A stretch of 64,000 bases of DNA, from assembly GCA_046348995.1 (NCBI GenBank), contig JAXMDB010000002.1, positions 62,001 to 126,000 on the forward strand, read 5' to 3'. A model generated the notes under the pieces. The model did not search any database. It was not told the DNA's origin and worked only from the letters and a program-made list of their open reading frames with translations. Both the position numbers and the translations under genes were made by a program. Below are positions 1 through 8,654 of this stretch, piece by piece. Each line of letters opens with the position of its first letter. Positions within the stretch are counted from its first letter, which is position 1. The stretch is from JANNSX01 sp046348995 (GTDB taxonomy: Bacteria > Pseudomonadota > Alphaproteobacteria > Rhizobiales > Hyphomicrobiaceae).

Positions 1-890
1 CCAAGGAGACCGGCGCCGACGCGGTCGCTCACGGCGCGACCGGCAAGGGCAACGACCAGGTCCGCTTCGAGCTGACGTCCTATGCGCTGAACCCCGACAT
101 CAAGATCGTGGCCCCCTGGCGCGAGTGGGCCTTCAAGTCGCGCGAGCAGCTCATCGAGTTCGCCGAGAAGCACCAGATCCCGATCGCCAAGGACAAGCGC
201 GGCGAGGCGCCGTTCTCTGTCGATGCGAACCTGTTGCACTCCTCCTCCGAGGGCAAGGTGCTCGAGGACCCCGACGTCGAGCCGCCGCCCTACGTGTTTC
301 AGCGCACGATCGCGCCGGAGGATGCGCCCGACGCGCCGACGGTGGTGACCATCGGTTTCGCGAAGGGCGACGCGGTTTCGGTCGACGGCAAGAAACTGTC
401 GCCAGCGACGCTGCTGACGAAGCTCAACGAGCTCGGCCACGACAACGGCATCGGCCGCATCGACCTCGTCGAGAATCGCTTCGTCGGCATGAAGTCGCGC
501 GGCATCTACGAGACGCCCGGCGGCACGATCCTGCTGGCGGCGCATCGCGCGATCGAGAGCCTGACGCTCGATCGCGGCGCGGCGCATCTCAAAGACGAGC
601 TGATGCCGCGCTACGCCGAGCTCATCTACAACGGCTTCTGGTATTCGCCGGAGCGGCTGATGCTGCAGGCGCTCATCGACAAGAGCCAGGAGCAGGTCGA
701 GGGCGAGGTGCGTCTGAAGCTCTACAAGGGCAACGTCATCGTGACGGGCCGCAAGAGTCCGAAGTCGCTCTATTCGACCCAGCTCGTCACCTTCGAGGAC
801 GATCGCGGCGCGTACGATCAGAAGGACGCCGAAGGCTTCATCCGGCTGAATGCGCTCAGGCTACGGACGTTGGGCAAGCGGGGGCGGTAG
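1..890 (+). CDS. argG: Argininosuccinate synthase, C-terminal part (5' end outside window)
   Basis: Argininosuccinate synthase joins citrulline and aspartate using ATP in the penultimate step of arginine synthesis, in the cytoplasm. The window opens inside the gene; the reading frame is set from base 3 and about 295 residues are visible. The first codons read KETGADAVAHGATGKGNDQ, followed by VRFE, the GATGKGNDQxRFE signature of the family. Downstream, PWREW, LVENRFVGMKSRG and YETPGG are also typical of ArgG. The stop codon is TAG at 888-890. An internal GTG at 108 is not the start, because coding similarity continues upstream of it. The gene ends two bases before the stop of the convergent EF-G-like remnant. 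The identification is secure; the true start cannot be seen. Confidence 0.96.
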   Translation, partial: KETGADAVAHGATGKGNDQVRFELTSYALNPDIKIVAPWREWAFKSREQLIEFAEKHQIPIAKDKRGEAPFSVDANLLHSSSEGKVLEDPDVEPPPYVFQRTIAPEDAPDAPTVVTIGFAKGDAVSVDGKKLSPATLLTKLNELGHDNGIGRIDLVENRFVGMKSRGIYETPGGTILLAAHRAIESLTLDRGAAHLKDELMPRYAELIYNGFWYSPERLMLQALIDKSQEQVEGEVRLKLYKGNVIVTGRKSPKSLYSTQLVTFEDDRGAYDQKDAEGFIRLNALRLRTLGKRGR

Positions 891-891
891 G

Positions 892-1848
892 CTATCCGCG
901 TAATCCAACGGCGGGCCCGAAAGTGTCGGGTCCGCGGTTCGTCGGCGGCACCGGGGCATAGTGACTGAAGCTCATCGACCAGGTGCCACGGCCCGACGTG
1001 ATTCCACGCAACGAGCTGTCATAGCCGAACATGTGATCGAGTGGCACGTGGGCCGAAATCCTATGGAGCGGTGTCGACGGATCGCCGGGCAGGAAATGCG
1101 CGCGGCGAGAGGTCAGGTCGCGCGTAACGGTGCTGAGGCACTCGGCCGGCGTCATGACCTCGACCACCATCACCGGCTCTAGCAATTTCGGCTCCGCCTT
1201 CACGAGCGCATCGCGCATGGCGGTACGAGCGGCGCTCTCGAAGGCGCTCGCACTTGAATGCCCCTCGCGATCGGTGGCATCGATCACCCGGACTCTTGCC
1301 TGCACGATTGGAAATCCGATGAGCGAGCCCGTTTTGATGACGGCGTCGATGCCTTTCAAAACCGCTGCGGCAAATTCAGTGGGAAGCACACCGATAGGAA
1401 GATCATTCTCGACGGTGACGGTCCAGCCCGGCGCATCGGGTCGAACCTCGATCTTGATCCGGGCGAACTCGTGCGACCCTGGCTTCTTGTGGGTGTGGTC
1501 GGCCGTCGCAGATTTCGCGATCGTCTCGCGATACGCGACGCGGGGGTTACCGATCAGTATCGGAACCCTATCTAGGATTTGCCCAATGAGCCTGTCCAAC
1601 CCGAGCTCGCTCATACCGTCGAGAATGATCTGACCGCTCTCGGTGTCGATGTGGAAAGCGTGCTCGGGGTCAACGCTCGTCAAGTTGGAGAGTGCACCAA
1701 GCAACCGATCGCGATCCGCCGCAGCCTTGGGCTCGATGGCGATCTCGATGGGCCTGATCGTCTCAACCACCATGGATTGATCTTCGACTATGGATACAAC
1801 GCAGCCTAACACGGCAGAGTTATCTGCAAAATCTCTCCCCACCGTCAC
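892..1848 (-). pseudogene. EF-G-like remnant: domains III-V only, GTPase domain missing
   Basis: From about residue 30 to residue 318 the translation follows the C-terminal half of translation elongation factor G. Domain III is at about 30-105 (IEIAIEPK, DGMSELGLDRL), domain IV starts at VAYRETI (105-111) and includes the DATDREGHSSASAFESA stretch, and domain V ends with FGYDSSLRGITSGRG and HYAPVP. EF-G is normally about 690 residues; the G domain and domain II are absent, so this product cannot be a working translocase. The only usable start is a GTG at 1848 inside a 31-bp inverted repeat (1837-1867), so the first codons probably come from that element rather than from EF-G. The frame is otherwise open. 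It could be a 5'-truncated pseudogene of an EF-G paralogue, or a retained short protein of unknown role. Confidence 0.72.
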
Positions 1849-2007
1849 GGCCGCGAAGGCGGCCGCCTAGCCGGAAGCGACTGGGCGTGACGCCTCGGCC
1901 AACGGCGCGGTTCTGAGCATGCCGTATGGGACCTCTCCCAACCTGTGACGGACACCGCATCTCACCGACCTGTCTGGGCGACCGCCTTCGCGGCCGTGAC
2001 GGTGGGG
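1837..2007. repeat. 171-bp element with 31-bp terminal inverted repeats (MITE-like)
   Basis: Bases 1837-1867 and 1977-2007 are inverted copies of each other, matching at 30 of 31 positions when one arm is reverse-complemented. Each arm carries the core ACGGCCGCGAAGGCGG or its complement. About 109 bp without a convincing gene lies between the arms. The left arm contains the only possible start codon of the EF-G remnant. A miniature inverted-repeat element or a large transcript hairpin would both fit. No flanking target-site duplication was identified by eye. Confidence 0.7.
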
Positions 2008-2055
2008 TGGGGCGTGCGCCCGCCGAAGGATTGCAAGAGTGGTGCTTTGCTCGGC

Positions 2056-2559
2056 TTACGGAGTCTGCGCCGCGCTCGTCGATGGCGCCTCGATCGGCTG
2101 GGAGCGGACGTCGAGGCCGTCGAGCTTCCAATCGCCGGCCTCGGAGGCGAACGCCAGATCGAAAATCAGCAGCCCGTCGGGAAGCTCATACAGGCCCTGG
2201 ATGTCGAGGAGCCCGTCCTTCACGGCGGGCGGCTCGAGGAACACCGGCGTTGCATCCTCCAACGGATCGCCAGTCACGATCGTCGCGCTGAAGGATTGGA
2301 AGGCGTTCTTGATATCCGCGACCGTGTAGCTGGCTTTAAAGTGCGCCGATGCGGCGTCCCGCAAATCGCTGAAGTCGCCCTTGCGGATCGCGTCGACGAA
2401 CAACTGCATCGTTTTATCGGTCAGCTCGGTGGCCAGGTCCTCGAGGTCGACCTGTGCGGAGGCCGAGCCCGGCTCCGCCGCGCGTGTGGGCAGGGCGCCG
2501 GGACCGAGAGGCGCGGCGAGAGCGAGGAGCACAGCGAGCAGCGTACGTGCATGCCTCAT
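2056..2559 (-). CDS. Secreted hypothetical protein
   Basis: This encodes 167 residues. It starts with a clear Sec signal peptide (MRHARTLLAVLLALAAPLGP, with likely cleavage near the AAE around residue 28), so the mature protein is probably periplasmic. The rest is a compact acidic domain with alternating helix and strand character (FVDAIRKGDFSDLRD, ASYTVADIKNAF, LYELPDGLLIFDLAF), which faintly resembles small NTF2-like or DUF4864-type exported proteins. I do not recognise the family with confidence. The C-terminal 15 residues are low-complexity (Ser/Ala/Thr/Pro). It is transcribed alone, divergently from the TerC gene. Confidence 0.75.
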   Translation of the reverse strand: MRHARTLLAVLLALAAPLGPGALPTRAAEPGSASAQVDLEDLATELTDKTMQLFVDAIRKGDFSDLRDAASAHFKASYTVADIKNAFQSFSATIVTGDPLEDATPVFLEPPAVKDGLLDIQGLYELPDGLLIFDLAFASEAGDWKLDGLDVRSQPIEAPSTSAAQTP

Positions 2560-2764
2560 GGCCCTGGTCCTTCAAGCCCGGTGGTGCCCCACCGAATCAG
2601 ATTCTCTCCTATAGATAGGATGGAAACCCTTGGGATGCCGTTACCGGCGGACCCCAGGGGCCAGTTTTTCCGCGACAATTTTGTCGGCACCGGCCCGGCT
2701 GTGCGAGCCCTATTGCAATCGGCAATGCCTCACCCCACGTACCGAACGCTGAGTTTTCGATAGG

Positions 2765-2799
2765 GGCGCCGGCTGAAGGGGGACTTCGGCGACGGCGCC
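2765..2799 (+). promoter_or_regulatory. Leader hairpin before the TerC-family gene
   Basis: GGCGCCG at 2765-2771 pairs with CGGCGCC at 2793-2799. Within it, GAAG at 2775-2778 can pair with CTTC at 2784-2787, giving a two-tier stem-loop that ends about 25 bases before the chosen ATG. TerC/Alx-type genes are often controlled by manganese-sensing leaders of the yybP-ykoY class. I cannot match the full conserved core of that riboswitch here, so only a structured leader is claimed. Confidence 0.35.
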
Positions 2800-2823
2800 T
2801 GAACGTTGAGCGATGGGGCGATC

Positions 2824-3876
2824 ATGGACGTCATGCAGGCGGCGGTCGAGCTGCCGTGGCTCGGAATGCCAGTTTGGATATGGGTCGCTTTCATCGCCGT
2901 CGTGATCGGGCTTCTGGCGTTCGATCTAGGCGTCCTGCACGGCAAGCCGCACGAGATCACCGTTCGCGAAAGCTTCGTCATGGCGACGATCTTCGTCGGC
3001 CTCGGATGGCTGTTCTCGATCGTCGTCTGGTACCTTTATTACAACGCCGACCCCAATAGCCTGATCGACCCGCACTTGGCCGTCGGCAGCGCGTCCGACC
3101 GGGCTTGGCACGCGGCGCAGCTTTACTTGACCGGTCTGCTCGTCGAGCAATCGCTCTCCATCGACAACATCTTCGTCATCTCGCTCGTGTTCGGCTATTT
3201 CGCCGTTCCGCGCCGCTATCAGCATCGGGTGTTGTTCTGGGGCATTCTCGGCGTCATCGTGATGCGCGGTCTGATGATCGCGGGCGGCGCGGCGCTACTC
3301 GAGCACTTCCACTGGGTTCTCTACATCTTCGGCGCCTTCCTGCTCTTTACCGGCCTGAAGATGCTGTTCATGGTGGGCGAGGAGCCGGATATCGCCAATA
3401 ACGTCGTGCTCAAGTTTCTGAAGCGGCACATGCGTGTGACGGACGAGCTGAAGGACGAGCACTTTTTCGTCATGGCGCCGGACAAGAAGACGGGCAAGGT
3501 GGTCCGGCACGCGACGCCCTTGTTCTTGGCGCTTGCCGTCATCGAGTTCATCGATCTCGTGTTCGCCGTGGATTCCGTGCCTGCCGTGTTTGCGATCACG
3601 CAAGAGCCGTTCGTCGTCTACACCTCGAACATCTTTGCCGTGCTCGGATTGAGGTCGCTGTACTTCGCGCTCGCTGCCATGGTGCATCGCTTCCACTATT
3701 TGAAGTATGCCCTGGCCCTCGTGCTGGTCTTTATCGGTGCCAAGATTTTCCTCTCCGGCTGGATCGGCAAGTTCCCGTCCGAGCTGAGCTTGGGGATCAC
3801 GCTGGCGCTACTCGCGGGTGGCGTGTTGTTCTCGCTGTGGCGGACGAAGATGGATGGCGAACGCGCCTCGCACTAG
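2824..3876 (+). CDS. TerC/Alx-family integral membrane protein
   Basis: This inner-membrane protein of the TerC superfamily has about nine hydrophobic segments. The family hallmarks are SLSIDNIFVI in the first repeat and FAVDSVPAVFAIT in the second; the paired acidic residues sit within membrane helices and are thought to bind metal ions. Members include Alx and other TerC proteins linked to manganese export or tellurite tolerance. The ATG at 2824 (MDVMQAAVELPWLG) is chosen, because the in-frame extension upstream begins at a TTG (2806) with no good ribosome site. The length of 350 residues is normal. The 3' end overlaps the next gene by 23 bp, suggesting co-transcription. Confidence 0.9.
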   Translation: MDVMQAAVELPWLGMPVWIWVAFIAVVIGLLAFDLGVLHGKPHEITVRESFVMATIFVGLGWLFSIVVWYLYYNADPNSLIDPHLAVGSASDRAWHAAQLYLTGLLVEQSLSIDNIFVISLVFGYFAVPRRYQHRVLFWGILGVIVMRGLMIAGGAALLEHFHWVLYIFGAFLLFTGLKMLFMVGEEPDIANNVVLKFLKRHMRVTDELKDEHFFVMAPDKKTGKVVRHATPLFLALAVIEFIDLVFAVDSVPAVFAITQEPFVVYTSNIFAVLGLRSLYFALAAMVHRFHYLKYALALVLVFIGAKIFLSGWIGKFPSELSLGITLALLAGGVLFSLWRTKMDGERASH

Positions 3877-4498
3877 CTGGCCCTTGCAGAATCGCGTCGC
3901 GCCGACCGGCGAGATCGAGGCGGTTCCGGCGCGCGGGCTCCTCATGGGCAATCGCGGCGGGCAGTTTCATCGGCCTGACCGCACGCTCGGCCGCCGGCGC
4001 TGGGCGAGCCGCGCCTGGATCGCCTGCGTGCTCGAATGGAAGGGCCGCCACGAGGATATCTGGGTCGACCGGCACTACACGCAACTGTTCTTCCTCGATG
4101 AGGCGACGGCGCTGGCGGCGGGGCACCGGCCGTGCGGCTACTGCCGCAGGGCCGATTACCGCCGGTTCGCCGGGCTCTGGGCCGACACCGAGGGGCTTGC
4201 CGCTCCGCCCAAAGCCAGCGAGATGGACGAGCGCCTGCACGTCGAGCGCTGGGCGAGCCGGTCGGACGCCACTCCCGCCCCGGTGGTGGGATCGCAAATT
4301 CCAGGCGGCACGATCGTCATGCACGACGACTGGCCGAGCTTGGTCCGCGCCGGGCGCCTCTGGCGCTGGGGCTTCGGCGGCTATGAGCGTGGCCCACCAT
4401 TGGATCGCTCTGCGCTCTACCCTGTCGTGACCCCCCCGAAGATCGTGGCCATCCTCGGCGCTGGCTACCGGCCCCTGCTGCACCCCTCCGCGCATTGA
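3854..4498 (+). CDS. Conserved hypothetical protein with Ada-like CxxC motif
   Basis: This encodes 214 residues. The start at ATG 3854 (MANAPRTSWPLQNRV) overlaps the end of the TerC gene by 23 bp; the frame stays open upstream but those residues look like noise. The middle reads FFLDEATALAAGHRPCGYCRR, which resembles the zinc-knuckle region of Ada-type methyl-phosphotriester domains, where a phrase such as AGFRPCKRC follows a helix. Only two cysteines are obvious here, so a four-cysteine zinc site is not assured. The remainder (MGNRGGQFH, RASRAWIACVLEWKGR-like segments) is well ordered but unfamiliar. Function is unknown; a DNA- or metal-binding role is only a guess. Confidence 0.72.
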   Translation: MANAPRTSWPLQNRVAPTGEIEAVPARGLLMGNRGGQFHRPDRTLGRRRWASRAWIACVLEWKGRHEDIWVDRHYTQLFFLDEATALAAGHRPCGYCRRADYRRFAGLWADTEGLAAPPKASEMDERLHVERWASRSDATPAPVVGSQIPGGTIVMHDDWPSLVRAGRLWRWGFGGYERGPPLDRSALYPVVTPPKIVAILGAGYRPLLHPSAH

Positions 4499-4550
4499 TC
4501 CCGTCGATGCCTTCGCGCTAAGCCTCAAAGGATCGAATGAGGAGCGCGCC

Positions 4551-7500
4551 ATGACCGTGTTCGACCGCCCGAAGCCCGAGCTGTCCCCGGATGAGCTCGC
4601 CCGGCTCCTGCGCACCCATTACGGCCTCGACGGCAAGCTGTCCCCGCTGGTCAGCGAGCGCGACCAGAATGCCCGCGTCACGGCGGCGACCGGTGAGTTC
4701 GTCCTCAAGATCGCCAATGCCGGCGAGGATCGCGGCGTGCTCGCGCTCCAGAACGCCCTGATGAAGCATATCGCGCGCGTCGACCCCGGCTTGGGCGTGC
4801 CACACCTCGTGCCGACGGCGGCAGGCGCGGACGAGGCTCTGCACACCGAAGGCAAGAGCACGCACGTCGTGCGATTGCTGAGCTTCCTGCCGGGCAAGCT
4901 CTATTCGAGCGTCGCGCAAACGGCGGAGCTCGGTCGTAGCCTCGGCGCGTTCATGGGACGGCTCTCCCGTGCGCTCTTAGGGTTCGGCCATCCGGCCGCG
5001 CACCGGCCGGGCTTCCTCTGGGGCCTCGACGACGCGCTCGCCGTGAAGCCGTGGCTCGCCGACATCGTGAAACCGGAGAACCGCGCGCTCACCGAACGCA
5101 TCTTTGCGCGCTACGAGGCGCGTGTGCTGCCACGGCTTCCTCATCTGCGGGCCGGCGTCGTGCATCAGGACGCCAACGACAACAACATTCTCGTCGACGA
5201 CGTGGGCACGTGCGTCACCGGGCTCGTCGATTTCGGCGATGCCTGCTTCGGCCGGCTGGTCAACGAGCTCGCCACGACGCTCGCCTATGCGCTGCTCGAC
5301 AAGGACGATCTCTACGCGCATGCCCGGCCGCTGATCGACGCCTACGCGCGAGAGTTGCCGCTTCTGCCCGAGGAGGCCGAGGTCCTCTTCGATCTCGTCG
5401 CGGCGCGGCTGGCTGTCAGCGTGTGCGTGTCCTCGCATCGCGCCAAGAAGTTTCCCGACAACGACTATCTGCTCGTTTCGCAGGCTCCGGCGTTCCGTTT
5501 GCTCGATCGGCTGGACAAGACAAATCCGCAATTCCTCGCGGCCGTCGCGCGAGAGGCTGCCGGACTTCCGCCTGTCGCCGCTCACGAGGTCATCGTCGGC
5601 TGGCTCCGGGACCATGTGCCCGATCGCGCGCCTCTGCTCGACTACGATCTCGATACCGCGCCGCGCATGCTGCTCAGGCTCGAGGACGGTGCGCCCGGCA
5701 TGGAGCACGCGGGCGACCAGAAGGCGTTCGGCGATTGGCTCGCAGCCCGGATGGCCGAAGGCGGCGCGCGCTACGCCATCGGCCTGTGGGGCGAGAACCG
5801 GACGGTTTACAAGGGCGACCAGTTCCGCACGCCGGCCTCGCCCGAGTGGCGCTCGCAGCATCTTGGGCTCGATCTTTTCGTACCCGCAGGCACGCCGGTG
5901 CTGGCCCCACTCGCTGGCACCGTGCTCAGCGTCGCCGACAATGCGCTGCCCTACGACTACGGCCCGACCGTCCTGCTCGAGCACGAGGCAGGATCCGGCG
6001 GGCCGAAGTTCTGGACGCTGTACGGCCATCTCTCGAAAGAGACGCTCGCGATGGTGCGGCCCGGCCAGGCCGTCACCGCGGGCGAGCGCATCGGCTCGAT
6101 CGGTGCCGCCGAGGTCAACGGTGGCTGGCTGCCGCATCTGCATTTCCAGATCATCACCGACCGGCTAGGCCTGTCAGGCGAGTTCCCTGGCGTCGGGCAA
6201 CCGAGCCTCTGGCCCGTCTGGAGCCGCATCGCGCCCGACCCCAACCTGATCCTCAAGCTCGCTCCAGAGAGTTTCATCGAGGACAAGACACCACCGCAGG
6301 CTCTCCTCGAGCGACGCCGCAACGTGCTCGGACCCTCGCTCTCGATCAGCTACGCCAAGAAGCTCAAGATCCTGCGCGGCCGCGGCGCCTATCTCTACGA
6401 CCACACGGGCCGCGGCTTCCTCGATTGCGTGAACAACATCTGCCACGTTGGGCATGCGCATCCGCATGTGGTCGCGGCGCTGTCACGGCAGGCCGAAATC
6501 CTCAACACCAACACGCGCTACCTGCACGACAACATCCTCGATTATGCCGAGCGGTTGGCGGCCAAGTTCCCGAAGCCCCTCTCCGTCGTCTACATGGTCT
6601 GCTCGGGCTCGGAGGCGAACGAGCTGGCGCTACGCATGGCCCGCACCGTGACCGGCCGCAAGGATACGATCGTCGTCGACTGGGGCTATCACGGCAACAC
6701 GCAGGGTCTGATCGACGTCAGCCCCTACAAGTTCAATCGCAAGGGCGGCAAGGGCAGGCCCGAGTTTGTCGAGATCGCGGTCCTGCCCGACCCCTATCGA
6801 GGTCCGCACAAAGGCATGGGGGTCGAGACCGGCCGCGCCTACGCGCGCTCCGTCGTCGAGGCCGCCGAGCGGATCACCGAGCGTACCGGACACGGGCCTG
6901 CTGCCTTCATCGCCGAGGCGATCTCGGGCTGCGGCGGCCAGGTCGTGTTCCCAGAGGGCTACTTCGAAGCGGCCTTCGCGGCCGTCCGCAAAGCCGGCGG
7001 TTTGTGCATCGTCGACGAGGTGCAGACCGGCTTCGGCCGCGTCGGCGCGCACTTCTGGGCCCACGAGCTTCAGGGTGCCGTGCCCGATATCGTGACCCTA
7101 GGAAAGCCGATCGGCAACGGTCACCCGATGGCGGCGGTCGTCACGACGCCGGAAATCGCCAAGGCGTTCGCCAACGGCATGGAGTTCTTCTCCTCCTTCG
7201 GCGGCAACCCGGTCTCGGCGGCCGTCGGCAACGCGGTGCTCGACGTCATCGAGCAGGAGGCGTTGCAGGAGAATGCGGAAAGGGCCGGCCGGCACTTGCT
7301 CGGGCGCCTCGACGCCCTCGCGCGGCGCCATCCGCTCATCGGCCATGTCCGCGGTCACGGGCTTTTCATCGGCGTCGAGCTCGTCCGGGACCGCCGGACC
7401 CTGGAGCCCGCGACCGGGGAGGCCGGCGCCATCATCAACGATCTCAGGGAAAATGGCATCTTGGTCTCGACCGATGGCCCGTTCGACAACGTCCTGAAAA

Positions 7501-7589
7501 TCAAGCCCCCGATCTGTTTCGGCGTCCGCGAGGCCGACATGCTCGCCGACGGAATCGACGCTGCGCTCACCCATTCGGTCCGGAGATGA
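4551..7589 (+). CDS. Trifunctional fusion: APH-type kinase, M23 peptidase domain, class-III aminotransferase / phospho-lyase
   Basis: This 1,012-residue protein has three domains. Residues about 1-340 form an aminoglycoside-phosphotransferase/hydroxylysine-kinase-like fold with the catalytic HxDxxxxN region (H205, D207, N212) and a DFGD (227-230). Residues about 400-555 form an M23/LytM domain with apparent zinc ligands H437 and D441 and an HLH at 529-531. Residues about 590-1010 are a class III PLP enzyme with the TLGKPIGNG motif, PLP lysine K852. In mammals separate proteins, hydroxylysine kinase and the AGXT2L-type phospho-lyases, phosphorylate hydroxylysine and then eliminate phosphate and ammonia. 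The kinase plus class III pair here suggests the same two-step chemistry on a hydroxylated amine. The M23 domain is puzzling because no signal peptide is seen. It is the first gene of a putative operon with an ABC importer. Confidence 0.88.
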   Translation: MTVFDRPKPELSPDELARLLRTHYGLDGKLSPLVSERDQNARVTAATGEFVLKIANAGEDRGVLALQNALMKHIARVDPGLGVPHLVPTAAGADEALHTEGKSTHVVRLLSFLPGKLYSSVAQTAELGRSLGAFMGRLSRALLGFGHPAAHRPGFLWGLDDALAVKPWLADIVKPENRALTERIFARYEARVLPRLPHLRAGVVHQDANDNNILVDDVGTCVTGLVDFGDACFGRLVNELATTLAYALLDKDDLYAHARPLIDAYARELPLLPEEAEVLFDLVAARLAVSVCVSSHRAKKFPDNDYLLVSQAPAFRLLDRLDKTNPQFLAAVAREAAGLPPVAAHEVIVGWLRDHVPDRAPLLDYDLDTAPRMLLRLEDGAPGMEHAGDQKAFGDWLAARMAEGGARYAIGLWGENRTVYKGDQFRTPASPEWRSQHLGLDLFVPAGTPVLAPLAGTVLSVADNALPYDYGPTVLLEHEAGSGGPKFWTLYGHLSKETLAMVRPGQAVTAGERIGSIGAAEVNGGWLPHLHFQIITDRLGLSGEFPGVGQPSLWPVWSRIAPDPNLILKLAPESFIEDKTPPQALLERRRNVLGPSLSISYAKKLKILRGRGAYLYDHTGRGFLDCVNNICHVGHAHPHVVAALSRQAEILNTNTRYLHDNILDYAERLAAKFPKPLSVVYMVCSGSEANELALRMARTVTGRKDTIVVDWGYHGNTQGLIDVSPYKFNRKGGKGRPEFVEIAVLPDPYRGPHKGMGVETGRAYARSVVEAAERITERTGHGPAAFIAEAISGCGGQVVFPEGYFEAAFAAVRKAGGLCIVDEVQTGFGRVGAHFWAHELQGAVPDIVTLGKPIGNGHPMAAVVTTPEIAKAFANGMEFFSSFGGNPVSAAVGNAVLDVIEQEALQENAERAGRHLLGRLDALARRHPLIGHVRGHGLFIGVELVRDRRTLEPATGEAGAIINDLRENGILVSTDGPFDNVLKIKPPICFGVREADMLADGIDAALTHSVRR

Positions 7590-7685
7590 CGAATTCGGAT
7601 TTTTGTGTGGCGCGCTGCCTCCAATCCGGTAACAATGCCTTCAATTGGGGAAGCCCCGCGCAACAAAAACTAGGCCGGGACAATA

Positions 7686-8654
7686 ATGCATCCGATCGTC
7701 CGCACCGTCGTGCAGCGGCTCGCTTTGAGCTTGGTCACGCTGTTCATCGTCTCGATCGTCATCTTCTCGGCGGTGACCATGCTGCCGGGAGATTTCGCCA
7801 AGGCCATCCTCGGCCAGGCGGCGACGCCGGAGACGGTGGCCGCCTTCCGCAAGGAGATCGGCCTCGATAAGCCGCCGGTCACCCGCTACATCGAGTGGGT
7901 TCAAAAGGTCGTGGTCGGCGATTTCGGCGAGAGCTTCTCGAGCCAGGCCGGCGCCAAGCGGCAGGTCGCGACCGTCATCGGCCCACGGCTGTGGAACACG
8001 CTGTTTCTCGCGGGCCTGACCGCCCTTATCGCGGTGCCGCTGGCGCTCCTCCTCGGCATCCTCGCGGCGCTCTACCGCAACGGCGTGTTCGACCGGTTGG
8101 TCAACTCGCTGACGCTCACCACGATCTCGTTTCCCGAGTTCTTCGTCGCCTACATGCTGATGCTGTTCCTCGCTGTCCACTTCCGCATTTTCCCGTCACT
8201 GTCGAACGTCTCGCCCGAGATGGACATTTGGGACCGTCTCTATCGCTGCGCGCTCCCCTCGTTGACGCTGACCCTCGTCATCGTCGCGCATATGATGCGC
8301 ATGACGCGGGCGGCCATCATCAGCCTGATGGCGAGCCCCTATATCGAGATGGCGAGGCTGAAGGGCTTGCCCAAGATGAAGGTCGTCATCCGGCACGCGC
8401 TGCCCAACGCCTGGGCGCCGATCGTCAACGTCATCGCCTTCAACCTCGCCTATCTCGTCGTCGGCGTCGTCGTCGTCGAGGTGGTGTTCGTCTATCCGGG
8501 CGTCGGCCAGCTCATGGTGGATGCGGTGACGTCCCGCGACATCCCGGTCGTGCAGGCCTGCGCACTCATCTTCGCCGCGACTTACATTCTGCTCAACCTG
8601 CTCGCCGACATCATCTCGATCGTGACCAATCCGAGGATCCTGCATCCGCGATGA
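7686..8654 (+). CDS. Peptide/nickel-type ABC transporter permease (DppB-like)
   Basis: This 322-residue inner-membrane subunit of the oligopeptide ABC-import family has an N-terminal hydrophobic helix (LSLVTLFIVSIVIFSAVTM), then a periplasmic loop with GLDKPPVTRY and GDFGES, and five further membrane spans. The EAA-type coupling loop reads MARLKGLPKMKVVIRHALPNA, which docks onto the ATPase. The stop overlaps the start of the next permease gene (ATGA), showing translational coupling. It lies 96 bp after the kinase/aminotransferase fusion and probably serves import of that enzyme's substrate. No substrate-binding protein gene is adjacent. Confidence 0.93.
   Translation: MHPIVRTVVQRLALSLVTLFIVSIVIFSAVTMLPGDFAKAILGQAATPETVAAFRKEIGLDKPPVTRYIEWVQKVVVGDFGESFSSQAGAKRQVATVIGPRLWNTLFLAGLTALIAVPLALLLGILAALYRNGVFDRLVNSLTLTTISFPEFFVAYMLMLFLAVHFRIFPSLSNVSPEMDIWDRLYRCALPSLTLTLVIVAHMMRMTRAAIISLMASPYIEMARLKGLPKMKVVIRHALPNAWAPIVNVIAFNLAYLVVGVVVVEVVFVYPGVGQLMVDAVTSRDIPVVQACALIFAATYILLNLLADIISIVTNPRILHPR

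Noticed and set aside
911..936. Hairpin at the argG / EF-G remnant junction as a bidirectional terminator
   Set aside because: The stem is short and imperfect, lies inside the EF-G remnant frame and has no T-run on either side.
4977..6143. Long open frames antisense to the fusion enzyme and many other genes
   Set aside because: High GC content keeps antisense frames open; they lack family motifs and the opposite strand has strong ones.
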